This document shows, piece after piece, positions 47,381-57,573 of a stretch of 64,000 nucleotides of DNA (within the stretch, counting starts at the first letter, position 1; each line of letters starts with the position of its first letter). The notes under the pieces are model-generated. The model saw only the letters and a list, made by a program, of their open reading frames with translations. It was not told the origin of the DNA and ran no database searches. The stretch spans positions 94,937 through 158,936 of the forward strand of contig CABIWW010000005.1 of the NCBI GenBank assembly GCA_902362435.1. The letters are read 5' to 3'. The position numbers were made by a program, and so were the translations under genes. Source of the DNA: Eubacteriaceae bacterium (GTDB lineage: Bacteria > Bacillota > Clostridia > Peptostreptococcales > Anaerovoracaceae).

Positions 47381-49483
47381 ATGAAATTCACAGATTACAG
47401 AACATTCAAGACAGCCATAGGCGGCAAGCTGCTCGAGCTCGAGATCGGCAAGGTATGCGAAATGGCAAACGGGCAGGTAATGGTAAGATATGGGGACACA
47501 GTTGTGAATGTCACTGCTGTAGCATCCAAGGAACCGAGACCTGACATCGACTTTTTCCCGTTATCATGCGATTATGAGGAAAAAATGTACGCCGCAGGCA
47601 AGATACCTGGCGGCTTTATAAAAAGAGAAGGAAGACCTAGTGAAAAGGCGATCCTGAACTCGAGACTGATGGACAGACCTTTGAGGCCGCTGTTCCCGAA
47701 GGGATTCTTCAATGACGTGCAGGTAGTGGCGACAGTTATGTGTGTCGACAACGATGCACCGTCAGAGATCGCAGCAATGATAGGTTCATCGGTAGCGCTG
47801 GCTATATCCGATATCCCTTGGGACGGTCCGACAGGATCAGTACTTATCGGCATGGTGGACGGGCAGTTCGTAGTTAACCCGTCGCTTGCGCAGAGAGAGC
47901 AGAGCAGTATGCATCTGGTAGTATCCGGAACGAAGGAAGCTATCATGATGGTAGAGGCAGGAGCAAACGAAGTTCCGGAAGAAACCATCCTCGATGCGAT
48001 CATGTTCGCACATGAAGAGATAAAGAAGATCGTCGAGTTCATCGAAGAGATCGTTAAGGAAGTCGGCAAGCCTAAGATGGAGATCGAACTTTACAAGGTC
48101 CCTGAAGATATCGAGGCTGCAGTGAGAGAATACGCTGAAGACAAGATGAGAGCCGCTATCCAGACTTACGACAAGATGGAAAGACTCGACAACATGGACG
48201 CTGTTGAAGCAGAGACAAAAGAGCACTTTGCAGAGATCTACCCTGACAACGGCAAAGATATCGGCAACGTTCTCTACGCTATAACAAAGGAACAGGTAAG
48301 AAGTCTCATCCTCGACGATGAGATCAGACCTGACAACAGAAAGAGAACTGAGATCAGACCTATCTGGTGTGATACAGGACTGCTCCCGAGAACGCACGGT
48401 TCCGGGCTTTTCAAGAGAGGACAGACTCAGGTAATGTCGATCGCGACACTCGGACCTCTCAGCGAAGCGCAGACTATCGACGGCATCACAGAGCAGACTG
48501 AGAAGAGATACATGCATCATTATAACTTCCCTCCTTACTCAGTAGGCGAAGCAAGGCCGATGAGAAGTCCGGGCAGAAGAGAGATCGGCCACGGTGCTCT
48601 TGCGGAAAGAGCGCTCATTCCGGTGCTCCCTAGCGAAGAAGAATTCCCTTATGCTATCAGAGTCGTATCGGAAGTCCTCTCATCGAACGGATCGACATCA
48701 CAGGCGTCAGTATGCGGCAGCTGTCTGGCACTGATGGATGCAGGCGTTCCGATCAAAGCTCCTGTAGCAGGTATCGCTATGGGACTCATCGAGAGAGTAG
48801 AAGAGGACGGAAGCAGCAAGATGGCTATCCTTTCCGACATCCAGGGAATGGAAGACTTCCTCGGAGACATGGACTTCAAGGTTGCCGGAACGGCAAAGGG
48901 CGTGACTGCTATCCAGATGGATATCAAGGTGCACGGACTTTCAAAGGAAGTACTGCAGAACGCACTCAAGCAGGCTTATGAAGGCAGGATGCATATAATG
49001 AAGGAAATGCTCGACGAGCTTCCTGAGCCTAGAAAAGAGCTTTCACCTTATGCTCCTAGGATCATCTCGATGCAGATCGAACCTGATCAGATCAGAACAG
49101 TCATCGGACCGGGAGGAAAGACTATCAACAGGATCATCGCAGACACAGGCGTCAAGATCGACATCGATGACACTGGTCTTGTATATATCGCAGCACCTGA
49201 TATGGAATCAGCTCAGGCAGGTATCAGAGAGATCGAACTGCTTCTCAAGGAGCCTGAACCGGGCGAGATCTATGAAGGAAAGGTAACGAGAGTGATGCCT
49301 TTCGGAGCATTCATAGAGATCCTTCCTGGAAAAGAAGGCCTGCTGCACATCTCGAAGATGGCAAAGGAAAGAGTCGAGAAAGTCGAAGACGTGATGAACG
49401 TCGGCGATGTTGTAAAAGTAAAGGTGACGGAGATCGACAGCCAGAACAGGATCAACCTTTCACGAAAAGAGCTGCTTAAATAA
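47381..49483 (+). CDS. pnp: Polynucleotide phosphorylase
   Basis: 700 residues. A 3'-5' phosphorolytic exoribonuclease for mRNA turnover. Two RNase PH domains (about 10-220 and 310-540; [32 protein letters not shown] motif, [30 protein letters not shown]), then a KH domain (about 555-610, [21 protein letters not shown]) and an S1 domain (about 622-695, [31 protein letters not shown]). ATG at 47381 follows AGGAGGT. Codon choice is that of a strongly expressed gene. Confidence 0.97.
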   Translation: MKFTDYRTFKTAIGGKLLELEIGKVCEMANGQVMVRYGDTVVNVTAVASKEPRPDIDFFPLSCDYEEKMYAAGKIPGGFIKREGRPSEKAILNSRLMDRPLRPLFPKGFFNDVQVVATVMCVDNDAPSEIAAMIGSSVALAISDIPWDGPTGSVLIGMVDGQFVVNPSLAQREQSSMHLVVSGTKEAIMMVEAGANEVPEETILDAIMFAHEEIKKIVEFIEEIVKEVGKPKMEIELYKVPEDIEAAVREYAEDKMRAAIQTYDKMERLDNMDAVEAETKEHFAEIYPDNGKDIGNVLYAITKEQVRSLILDDEIRPDNRKRTEIRPIWCDTGLLPRTHGSGLFKRGQTQVMSIATLGPLSEAQTIDGITEQTEKRYMHHYNFPPYSVGEARPMRSPGRREIGHGALAERALIPVLPSEEEFPYAIRVVSEVLSSNGSTSQASVCGSCLALMDAGVPIKAPVAGIAMGLIERVEEDGSSKMAILSDIQGMEDFLGDMDFKVAGTAKGVTAIQMDIKVHGLSKEVLQNALKQAYEGRMHIMKEMLDELPEPRKELSPYAPRIISMQIEPDQIRTVIGPGGKTINRIIADTGVKIDIDDTGLVYIAAPDMESAQAGIREIELLLKEPEPGEIYEGKVTRVMPFGAFIEILPGKEGLLHISKMAKERVEKVEDVMNVGDVVKVKVTEIDSQNRINLSRKELLK

Positions 49484-49600
49484 GAACTGAATCGCATGTT
49501 TCGGGTCGAAGCGCAGATCGAACCGTCTGGCAACCGCAGAGTCGCCGCTATGCAAAGCGGCAGGCGCCGGGCAAAGCAGACAAATATGATAAACAGACAG

Positions 49601-49625
49601 AGACCGGGAGAAATCCCGGTCTTTT
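49601..49625 (+). terminator. Intrinsic terminator after pnp
   Basis: AGACCGGGA (49601-49609), GAAA loop, TCCCGGTCT (49614-49622), then TTT. The region between it and 49670 holds no gene. Confidence 0.9.
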
Positions 49626-49674
49626 GTGTGTTTAGCTTTAGCGAAGGATCCGACGAGCGATAGGGAGGAGGGTC

Positions 49675-50235
49675 AATAATCCCCCGGCTATGCCGGGGAG
49701 ATTAAAAGGCTTTAGCTTTCAGTATAATTTAATAAATCCTCCTGTGTTAATATGGATGTGGTCGGCCAACCGCATTCAAAACAAAGGAGGAAGTATTAGT
49801 GAAAATCAATAATAATGATATTGCAAGTTTAGCACATTCAAAATGGCGTTGCCAGTACCATATCGTTTTTTCGCCCAAATATAGACGACAGGAAATCTAT
49901 GGAAAGATAAAAACGGATATTGGAAAAATTTTAAGGCAATTATGCTATCAAAAGGGTGTGGAAATTATCGAAGCAGAATTGTGTCCCGATCATATTCATA
50001 TGTTGGTGAGTATTCCGCCGAAATACAGCGTTGCGAGTTTTGTAGGATATTTGAAAGGGAAAAGTTCTTTGATGATTTTTGACAGGCATGCTAATTTAAA
50101 ATATAAATATGGAAATAGACATTTCTGGTGTCGAGGATATTATGTAGATACAGTTGGACGAAACAAAAAAGCGATAGAAGAGTACATCAGAAATCAACTG
50201 CAGGAGGACATCGCAAATGATCAGATAAGTATGAA
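49675..50235 (+). mobile_element. IS200/IS605-family element, right end lost
   Basis: The left end shows the subterminal hairpin CCCCGGC (49682-49688), loop TAT, GCCGGGG (49692-49698), typical of IS200-type left ends, followed by an about 100-base leader and tnpA at 49799. The right end, with its own hairpin, is absent: transposase codons run straight into a piece of a saccharopine-dehydrogenase-like gene near 50232. The exact left border is uncertain (49660-49680). Confidence 0.75.
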
Positions 50236-50311
50236 AGATGGCAATCATAGGAACAGGCGCTGCACCGGGCATGATGTGTGTTGCGACAAAGAGCACCATG
50301 AGATATCTTGA
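49799..50311 (+). pseudogene. tnpA: IS200-type transposase TnpA, 3'-truncated and fused in frame-shifted sequence
   Basis: GTG start with AAAGGAGGAAG. Residues 1 to about 146 are a Y1/HUH transposase: H65-I-H67 in CPDHIHMLV and the nucleophile Y129 with Q133 in YIRNQ. It would cut and rejoin single-stranded DNA. Family members end about 5-10 residues later; here the last 24 codons (DGNHRNRRCTGHDVCC...) are the dehydrogenase-like gene read in the wrong frame. All catalytic residues are kept, so activity on other copies is conceivable, but the element lacks its own right end. Confidence 0.85.
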
Positions 50312-51077
50312 TACATGCGACGATATACTGATGATGGTATACGAAGGAGTGGAAGCTAAAAGGTTCCTGCCGTTCTGGTGGTCACCGTTCACTGCTCTTT
50401 CGGATATGACCGACCCTACGTTCGCATTGAAAGACGGAGTGCTGGTTGAGACAGAGCCTCATTCACTGCCTGTGAAGAGACACTTCAAGGGATGTGAAAA
50501 AGAGGTGACTCTTGTAGAACATGCTCATGATGAGACTGTATATATGGGCCTCAACAAGGATATTCACTTCAAGGGGGCTAAGAACATAAACTTCAAATAC
50601 GGAGGAGTGGGAATAGAGTTTTCCACACCGCTATATAGAGCCGGGCTGCTCAAGAGGGAAGAGGAAACATATAAGGGGCACACATTCATACCGTTCGATG
50701 TTATCGTATCCCATCTTCCTCCTGCACCCAAATATTACGATGAGATCAAGGAGATACTTGATGAAGGGCTTGTAAGAGACGAAGGAGCATTCGTGGTCGA
50801 AGCTACAGGCACGAAAGATGGGAAAAAGGTAATGGTGGAAACATATCTTTATGCACCGGGATGCCGTGAGAGCTTCGAAAGGGCCGGTATAACTGGAGAG
50901 CAGTATCTTACCGGGCAATGCGGATCGCTGTTCACTAAGATGTTCGTAAATGACGACTATACTCAGACAGGGCTGATATCCTCTGATATGCTGACATACG
51001 AGGAATGCGACAAATACATTGCATATGCTGAAAAACTGGATATTACCCTTGAGACTGAAGTCAAGCCTCTTTTATAA
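50238..51077 (+). pseudogene. 5'-truncated saccharopine-dehydrogenase-like gene
   Basis: 279 codons that align with residues 130-409 of the intact gene at 62637-63866. By eye only about a dozen to fifteen residues differ (about 95% identity), while many third codon positions differ. The lost part is the Rossmann NAD(P)-binding domain (GTGAQG), so the product cannot bind cofactor in the normal way. The ATG at 50238 has no Shine-Dalgarno. The break lies at the IS200 junction, where AAGATGGCAAT-like sequence occurs in the intact gene. The first gene of the left cassette has therefore been inactivated. Confidence 0.85.
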
Positions 51078-51096
51078 ATAAATATATATAAGTGTG

Positions 51097-51128
51097 AGGG
51101 CTGTGGCAGCATGCTGTGGCCCTATTTT
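51097..51128 (+). terminator. Hairpin after the truncated dehydrogenase gene
   Basis: AGGGC (51097-51101) and GCCCT (51119-51123) enclose the palindrome CAGCATGCTG (51107-51116), followed by ATTTT. A moderate terminator. The rest of 51129-51312 shows no gene. Confidence 0.5.
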
Positions 51129-51312
51129 AGTAGCTGTGAACGTATAACACACAAGTTTGGTACCAAAAAATGAGTTCTTATTAAAATTTGGCGAAGATAT
51201 TGTAAAAGTCGGTTTTTGTGAATGGTGAAAACGATTATGTGTGACAGATATGTAATTAAAAGCCGCTCGGATTTGATAACAATGAAAAATGGTTTGGAAA
51301 GTAGATGAATTA

Positions 51313-51342
51313 TTGTGAATTTTAATGTTTTTTTACTATAAA
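51313..51342 (+). promoter_or_regulatory. Promoter of the left amidohydrolase-transporter unit
   Basis: TTGTGA (51313-51318), 18-base spacer, TATAAA (51337-51342). The surrounding 200 bases are strongly AT-rich, as expected for a regulated promoter near an AraC-type regulator. Confidence 0.45.
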
Positions 51343-51426
51343 AGAGGTATTTAATTTTCATGCAATAGAATTTATGATATACGCAATAAAGGTATCGGAA
51401 TAGTCTGAAATTACAAGGAGTGGAGT

Positions 51427-53172
51427 ATGCAGAAAAACGGAAAATGCGGAAATATTAAAGCGGATATGGTACTGATAAACGGTAGAGTGTATTCACCTAC
51501 AGAAAATAACAAAGTAGTGAGAGGTGAAGCAGTGATCGTCGAAGGCGGTCTGATAAAAGCAATATGTAGTGATAACGAGGCAAAAAATTATATAGATTCG
51601 GATACCGAGATCATTGATTGTTGTGGTAATAGCATATTGCCCGGATTGTGTGACGCGCACTGTCATCCGAATTGGTCAGCCGGAGTATTCGAGTCATGCC
51701 AGTTGTTTGATATAACGGGTTCAGCACATGATACGGTGTATGAAGTTATCGACAGATATTTGGAAAAAATGCGAGAATATGTTTTGGAGCATGATGATAT
51801 CGGAGTTATAAGAGGAACGGGGTGGAACAGAGCATTTTTTTCCGGAGCGTGCAGTGATATTGGTTGGCCTACACGTCATGATCTTGATAAAGTGTGCAGC
51901 GATAGACCGGTGATAATGGAATCCTATTGTCAACATGCGTTGTGGGTAAATACGAAAGCGATAGAAATGGCAGGTCTTTCGAAAGACACTTCTGATCCGG
52001 ATTTAGGAAGGTTTACGAGGGAAGCAGACGGCTATCCGGCAGGTTTGTTCTTTGAGATGGAGGGGAAGGCTCTGATAGAGAACAACCTTCCGGGGCACGA
52101 TTATTCAGTCGAACAGTATAAACGATCTATACTCAGATATCAGGATGAAATAGCGATGCCGTTGGGGCTGACGCTGATAAACGACTGTCTGCATACGGAA
52201 AACGCTACGCTTGCGTATAAGGAATTGGCTGAGGAAGGCAAAATGAATATGAGAGTCAGGGGAGTATATCACTTCGCCGATTGTTCCAATCTGGACGAAC
52301 TGGATGTTATAAAGAAGAAAATCGGTCAATATGACGTCGATGACATATTCGTGATAAATACGATAAAGATATTCATGGAAGGCGAATTTATGACGTTAGA
52401 GCCTTATGAAGAAGGTTATCTGAAAGAACATGGATTGCCTGAAAGATATAGAGGTACTGAGTTCTACGATGATATCACAGCGAAAAGAGCAGTGGCCGCA
52501 GCTATGGAAACAGGGCTACAGATACATATTCATGCTATGGGAGACAGAGCCGTGAGACAGGCAGTAGACAGCATAGTGTATGGACAGGAGCAGACGGGAA
52601 AGAAAAACAGGAATGTGATTGCGCATGTTATGCTCATAAATGAGGAAGATAAAGTGAGAATGGGTCAAAACGGGATCATAGCCAGTTGTCAGCCTAGATG
52701 GATGATATACGATTCCGATACCAACGATTTTTATCAGATGATGTTTGGAAAGAGGAAGGCTCTCGAATGTTATCCTAATAAGAGTCTGATAGATGCCGGA
52801 TGTATAGTAGCTTATGGTACTGATTTTCCTGTTACTCCGCCGCCCAATCCTTTTCATGGGATGCAATGTGCGATAACAAGGAGTGTTTTTGAGGGAGACA
52901 AAACTGAGTACGGCACGTATAAGGATACTGTATTGGGGCCGGAAGATAATCCAGCAAAAGAGTGTGTATCGCTTAAGGAAGCAGTAAAAGGCAGTTCATG
53001 GAGCGGGGCATATCAGATGTTTTTAGAAGATGTGACAGGCAGTATAGAACCGGGAAAATCGGCGGAGCTCATAGTGCTGGATCGTGACATAGAACAGTGT
53101 TCGGTAGAAGAGATTTATGATATTAAAGTTAAAGCGACGGTATTCAAGGGAAGAAAAGTGTATTCAATGTGA
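51427..53172 (+). CDS. YtcJ-like metal-dependent amidohydrolase (left cassette)
   Basis: 581 residues, Amidohydro_3 family. The barrel begins with ILPGLCDAHCHPN (HxH metal pair), and continues with QIHIHAMGDRAVRQAV (metal His), NVIAHVMLINEED and AYGTDFPVTPPPNPFHG (catalytic Asp); the N- and C-terminal strands form the small composite beta domain (ADMVLINGRVYSP and GSIEPGKSAELIVLDRD). Such enzymes hydrolyse amide or related C-N bonds of small molecules. AAGGAG stands six bases before the ATG. It is followed after 58 bases by the APC transporter. Only distantly similar to the right-cassette amidohydrolase, so the two may use different substrates. Confidence 0.85.
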   Translation: MQKNGKCGNIKADMVLINGRVYSPTENNKVVRGEAVIVEGGLIKAICSDNEAKNYIDSDTEIIDCCGNSILPGLCDAHCHPNWSAGVFESCQLFDITGSAHDTVYEVIDRYLEKMREYVLEHDDIGVIRGTGWNRAFFSGACSDIGWPTRHDLDKVCSDRPVIMESYCQHALWVNTKAIEMAGLSKDTSDPDLGRFTREADGYPAGLFFEMEGKALIENNLPGHDYSVEQYKRSILRYQDEIAMPLGLTLINDCLHTENATLAYKELAEEGKMNMRVRGVYHFADCSNLDELDVIKKKIGQYDVDDIFVINTIKIFMEGEFMTLEPYEEGYLKEHGLPERYRGTEFYDDITAKRAVAAAMETGLQIHIHAMGDRAVRQAVDSIVYGQEQTGKKNRNVIAHVMLINEEDKVRMGQNGIIASCQPRWMIYDSDTNDFYQMMFGKRKALECYPNKSLIDAGCIVAYGTDFPVTPPPNPFHGMQCAITRSVFEGDKTEYGTYKDTVLGPEDNPAKECVSLKEAVKGSSWSGAYQMFLEDVTGSIEPGKSAELIVLDRDIEQCSVEEIYDIKVKATVFKGRKVYSM

Positions 53173-53230
53173 TCATATTATAAATTGATATAACGCAATA
53201 ATTAAAGAAAAAATGAAAGGAGAAGTTGTA

Positions 53231-54880
53231 ATGAGTCAAAACATTACCAACAGTCCTGCACAGGGCGTAGCAGGATTGCAAAAGAAAAGAATGAGCATGT
53301 GGGCAGTCGCTTTTATAATTTACTGTATGACTGCGGCAGGTGCTTTCGGTATAGAAGCAATGATACCAGCATGCGGACCGGGAATGACTATTCTGATACT
53401 GGCGGCGTTGCCGATTGTATGGGTGATACCGATTTGTCTGGCAGTATCGGAGCTGTCGGCATTCATGCCTGAAGAAAGTGGCATGTATGTGTGGACTAAG
53501 GAAGCTTTCGGAGAATGCTGGGGATTCTGTATGGGATGGTGGGGATCTCTGTCGGTATATCTCGGCATGGCTTCGTATGTGGTTTTGGTAGTCGGATATG
53601 TAGAGAAATTCATATCACTCAGTCCTACAGCTGCTATGTGCGTCAAGGTAGGAATGGTGCTGATATTTACTATAGTTAACCTTTTAGGGATAAAAGAGGT
53701 AGGCATAATCAGTACAATATTCTCAATTGTCATTCTTGCGGCATTTGCTATGATAACGGTAGTGGGGGTTGCCAATTGGAACTACAATCCGGTAACGCCG
53801 TTCATACCAGAAGGGGCGGGTATACTGGATAGCGTAGGTACAGGTATATGCATAGGTATATGGATGTACTGTGGGTATGCTGTCGTATCCAATATGGCCG
53901 GCGAGATAGAAAATCCCAAAGTGATACCTAAAGCATTCAAGGTGATTATACCGATAATCGCTCTCAGTTATATACTTCCTACGCTGGCAGGACTGGCATC
54001 GGTAGGAAACTGGCAGATGTGGGGAATAGATACTGGAAAAGGAGGGTATGATTATGCCAGTGTTCTTACCGTTAACCTGGGGCAGGGATGGGGGATTATC
54101 TTCCTCATATGTGCCATTATAGCGCAATGCGCTATATTTAACTCATATATAACGGCGGGATCGAGGAGCTTTTTTGTACTGGGCGATGATAGGCTGTGTC
54201 CTCACTTTATGACTAAGCTTTCAAAAAACAGAAAGATACCGTACTGGCCTATTCTTATACTGGCGGCGATAACGATGCTACTGATGAATCTAGATTTTTC
54301 AATGCTGCTGACCATCATAGCACCACTGGGACTGATATGCTATGTCGTACTGTCGTTCGTGTTTATAAAGATGAGAAAAAAGTACCCAGTGGAGAGTAGA
54401 GGCGATGTGTATTATGCCAAAGGCGGTAAAGCTATTGAGGCATATATTGTGATTTGCCCTATACTGGTCGGTATCCTCGCATTGTTCGTTAACGGGACCG
54501 AATACTTCCTGATAGGATTCATATCGATAATATCCGGAGTTGTATTTTACGTGATATTCAAGCTCATATATGGCGGAATGGCGAAAGTGGATCCTGAAAA
54601 GTATCCTCTCAATAATAAGACGAGACTTGCAAAAGGCGATACGGTTCGCATAGGTACATTTCTTATGCTGTTCGGTATATTGCTATGTGCTGGAGGCTTC
54701 TTCCTTAGCTGGTATGAAGGCGACTGGGGTCCTGCATACTATGAGGCGATGTATGGTACGGGTTTTATGAGTGACTTTACACTTATGGTGAACGTCTCTA
54801 AGATAGGAGGTGCTGTGATGTTGGCAGTTGGAGGGATACTTTATCTGATTGGAAAGAAGAAAGATCCGGTTATAGAGTAA
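53231..54880 (+). CDS. APC family amino-acid transporter (left cassette)
   Basis: 549 residues from the ATG at 53231, which has AAAGGAG eight bases upstream. About twelve to fourteen spans. The first span region AGAFGIEAMIPACGPGMTI is the substrate-binding unwound helix typical of APC transporters, and SELSAFMPEESGMYVWTKEAFGECWGFCMGWWGSL is the conserved second-third span region. It probably imports an amino acid or amino-acid derivative. By eye it is about 55% identical to the transporter at 59066. Its 3' end overlaps the convergent AraC gene by 11 bases. Confidence 0.85.
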   Translation: MSQNITNSPAQGVAGLQKKRMSMWAVAFIIYCMTAAGAFGIEAMIPACGPGMTILILAALPIVWVIPICLAVSELSAFMPEESGMYVWTKEAFGECWGFCMGWWGSLSVYLGMASYVVLVVGYVEKFISLSPTAAMCVKVGMVLIFTIVNLLGIKEVGIISTIFSIVILAAFAMITVVGVANWNYNPVTPFIPEGAGILDSVGTGICIGIWMYCGYAVVSNMAGEIENPKVIPKAFKVIIPIIALSYILPTLAGLASVGNWQMWGIDTGKGGYDYASVLTVNLGQGWGIIFLICAIIAQCAIFNSYITAGSRSFFVLGDDRLCPHFMTKLSKNRKIPYWPILILAAITMLLMNLDFSMLLTIIAPLGLICYVVLSFVFIKMRKKYPVESRGDVYYAKGGKAIEAYIVICPILVGILALFVNGTEYFLIGFISIISGVVFYVIFKLIYGGMAKVDPEKYPLNNKTRLAKGDTVRIGTFLMLFGILLCAGGFFLSWYEGDWGPAYYEAMYGTGFMSDFTLMVNVSKIGGAVMLAVGGILYLIGKKKDPVIE

Positions 54881-55835
54881 CATAGCAAAAGTTATCAGAG
54901 AGATAGTCCTTTACAAGGTTTTCACATATCTCATGTTCTATTAAAGGCAGAGCTTCGGCGGAAGATAATATGTAAATTTCGTTAAGGAGCTCTGCTTTTT
55001 TTAAGCATAATTTCCTGTGCTGTAACGGCGTTGTTCCCCAGAAAAATTTAAAATATTTATGAAAGTATTTTTTTGATGAGAATCCGCAGGAGTCGGAAAT
55101 ATCCTGTATTGACATATCGGTTGTAAGTAGGAGTTTTTCGGCTTCAAAGCAGCGGATGTAATTTATCATATAGGTAAATGAATGGAATGGTGTGCGCTTT
55201 ATGAATTGAGATAAATAATTCTCGTTTATATATTCGTTATGGGATATCAGAGACAGAGTTATTTTATCTTTGAAATGCTTCTGCATGTAGGCCAATATGC
55301 GAGTGAGGCGCTCTTTGAATGCTTTGTTTTCTTCGGATACGAAGTCTTCTATGGCAAACCACGTAAAATATTCCACCAGTATATTGACAAGTCTATAGGC
55401 AGTGTTCGTGTAAATATGTGTATCGTGTTCATGTTTCGATGTGTAAAGATAGGACAGAATTAGCAGGATGTTGCGTATATCATGGAATCTGACAGTTTGA
55501 TATGGCTTGCACAGTTCCGTGGCGCATGAAAAGTACATATATTGTATGATATCGGAATCGTGTCCACAGTTATTTATATTTATATGTATGATCAGTAATA
55601 TGTTATCCTCAGATGAGGAAATGGAATGAAAATTCTTATGTTCGATGAGAACGAGTTCGCCTTTGTTAAGATGCATTTTTTCATGGGATATGGTGAAATC
55701 CACGCTGCCGGAAAGGCAGTAAACAAATTCAAGAGCATTTTCGTGATAATGAGGAGCATATCGATTAACTGATATAAGTGTTATGGACATCGGTGTTTCA
55801 GATATGTATTCCGGTATTTCGTTATTTATATGCAT
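54870..55835 (-). CDS. AraC-family regulator with cupin-like sensor (left cassette)
   Basis: 321 residues. N-terminal cupin-like ligand domain (YAPHYHENALEFVYCLSGSVDFTI), a helical linker and a C-terminal pair of helix-turn-helix motifs (LSLISHNEYINENYLSQFIKR and SIQDISDSCGFSSKKYFHKYFKFFWGTTPLQHRK). Likely senses the substrate of the neighbouring transporter/amidohydrolase and activates them. The start follows AAAGGAGG; GGAGGCCTCC is a palindrome covering the site. GC is very low. A similar gene stands at the matching end of the right cassette (57951-58898). Confidence 0.85.
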   Translation of the reverse strand: MHINNEIPEYISETPMSITLISVNRYAPHYHENALEFVYCLSGSVDFTISHEKMHLNKGELVLIEHKNFHSISSSEDNILLIIHININNCGHDSDIIQYMYFSCATELCKPYQTVRFHDIRNILLILSYLYTSKHEHDTHIYTNTAYRLVNILVEYFTWFAIEDFVSEENKAFKERLTRILAYMQKHFKDKITLSLISHNEYINENYLSQFIKRTPFHSFTYMINYIRCFEAEKLLLTTDMSIQDISDSCGFSSKKYFHKYFKFFWGTTPLQHRKLCLKKAELLNEIYILSSAEALPLIEHEICENLVKDYLSDNFCYVTL

Positions 55836-56249
55836 GGAGGCCTCCTTTGGACATTTTGTTAATTGCCATATATGTCAGGCTCAGAACGATGCCATCGTTG
55901 AGATAATTAGTTGAATTAAATTGGACTTATCTAGCGACAGATACTGAATAATAGCTGATTGTGAGAAATACTTTCGTGAGTCGTATACTTCTACGATTCC
56001 GCTCTGAACTCTTTATTATATGTTCTGTTATCGGATATTCATGTATATTGTTAAAATCTCCTTATATTATAAGGCTTTTATGCTGCAAAGACTATAATAT
56101 TTCACATTTTATCGTACGTTTTTTTTTTGCAGGAATAACGTAGAAAGTGTACCGGATTGATTGTATAAAATCATAAACAAAATCATGATAAACTTTCAAA
56201 AGACGGCTTAATCTGGGAATATAAATTCATGGGATATCGGCTATAAAGA
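55836..56249. other. AT-rich gap between the left cassette and IS256
   Basis: 414 bases without a recognisable gene. It should contain the promoter of the AraC gene on the minus strand. Fragments such as TATGTTCTGTTATCGG suggest no known family. Confidence 0.4.
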
Positions 56250-56278
56250 GCGTGTGAGAAAAAATCTGTAAAAGCGAA

Positions 56279-56314
56279 CCTCTTATGGTAGTATTAGTTA
56301 AGTACCATAGGAGG
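56279..56314 (+). promoter_or_regulatory. RBS-masking hairpin of the IS256 transposase
   Basis: CCTCTTATGGTA (56279-56290) pairs over 12 bp with TACCATAGGAGG (56303-56314) with one G-U pair. The right arm contains the AGGAGG ribosome site of the transposase, so transcripts entering from outside the element would be translated poorly. Confidence 0.65.
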
Positions 56315-56321
56315 TTTTATT

Positions 56322-57566
56322 ATGGCACGGAAGAAGAAAGAAGTTTATCACGTAAAGCCACTGACAGAAGGAAAGAAGAATATCATATCGGCTCTGATTG
56401 ACGAATATGATATTGAAACAGCCGAGGACATTCAGGATGCCCTTCGGGATTTGCCGGGAGGCACCATTAAGTCCATGATGGAAGCGGAGATGTCAGAACA
56501 TCTGGGTTATGAGAAATCCGAGCGCTTTGATTCCGATAATTACCGTAACGGAACGAAAACCAAGAAGGTTCGCAGTAAATACGGTGAGATGTCGGTTGAT
56601 GTTCCAAAGGATCGCAATGGAACCTTTGAGCCTCAGGTAGTTAAGAATCGGCAGAAGGATATATCCTCTATTGATGATATTATTATCGGTATGTATGCCC
56701 GAGGACTTACGACAAGACAGATTTCGGATCAGATTGAAGATATCTACGGATTTGAATGCAGTGAGAGCTTTATTTCGAATGTGACGGATAAAATCCTTAC
56801 CGAGATTGAGGATTGGCAAACCCGTCCGCTTGATAGCGTCTACCCAATTGTTTTCATCGATGCCGTACATTTCTCAGTGCGGGATAATGGAATTGTTCGA
56901 AAGCTTGCAGCCTATGTAATGCTTGGAATTAACTGCGATGGAGAAAAGGACATCATTAGTCTTAGCATTGGGGAGAATGAAAGTGCGAAATATTGGCTTG
57001 GGGTTCTAAACGAGTTAAAGAATCGAGACGTGCAGGATATTATGGTGATTTGTGCCGACGGGTTAACGGGAATTAAAGAGGCAAATTCTACTGCTTTTCC
57101 AAAGACCGAGTACCAGAGATGTATCGTTCACATGGTTCGAAATACGCTGAAACACGTGTCTTACAAGGATATGAAGGCCTTTGCTACAGACCTAAAGTCC
57201 ATCTACCTGGCCCCGACGGAGGAGAAGGCACGAACGAATTTAGATGCAGTTTCTGAAAAGAGGAGTGCAAAATACCCGCATTCAATGAACCGCTGGTACG
57301 ATAACCGGGATGCCGTTTGCCCGATTTTCAAGTTCTCCATGGAGGTCCGGAAGGTGATTTACACCACGAACGCCATCGAAAGTGTCAACAGCACCTACAA
57401 GAAGCTGAACCGCCAGAGAAGCGTATTTCCAAGCCCTACAGCCCTGATGAAGACGCTGTACTTGTCTACAATGCAGGTTACCAGAAGATGGTCTCAGCCC
57501 CTCAGAAACCGGGGAACTGTGTACGGTGAATTTTGCATCATGTACGGCGATCGGATGCCGGATTAG
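56322..57566 (+). CDS. IS256-family transposase
   Basis: 414 residues, full length for the family. The DDE triad appears in VFIDAVHFSVRD, MVICADGLTGIKEA and TTNAIESVNSTYKKLNRQ. The N-terminal DNA-binding part has MMEAEMSEHLGYEKSE and GLTTRQISDQIEDIYGFECSESFIS. It cuts and joins element ends by a copy-out/circle pathway in the family. It is intact, but its own right end is missing (57680), so it can act only in trans or on the composite. RBS AGGAGG is embedded in the hairpin above. Confidence 0.93.
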   Translation: MARKKKEVYHVKPLTEGKKNIISALIDEYDIETAEDIQDALRDLPGGTIKSMMEAEMSEHLGYEKSERFDSDNYRNGTKTKKVRSKYGEMSVDVPKDRNGTFEPQVVKNRQKDISSIDDIIIGMYARGLTTRQISDQIEDIYGFECSESFISNVTDKILTEIEDWQTRPLDSVYPIVFIDAVHFSVRDNGIVRKLAAYVMLGINCDGEKDIISLSIGENESAKYWLGVLNELKNRDVQDIMVICADGLTGIKEANSTAFPKTEYQRCIVHMVRNTLKHVSYKDMKAFATDLKSIYLAPTEEKARTNLDAVSEKRSAKYPHSMNRWYDNRDAVCPIFKFSMEVRKVIYTTNAIESVNSTYKKLNRQRSVFPSPTALMKTLYLSTMQVTRRWSQPLRNRGTVYGEFCIMYGDRMPD

Positions 57567-57573
57567 ATTAAGA

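Noticed and set aside
50238..51077. A functional short saccharopine dehydrogenase
   Set aside because: The Rossmann domain is missing, the ATG has no ribosome site, and an IS element stands at the break.
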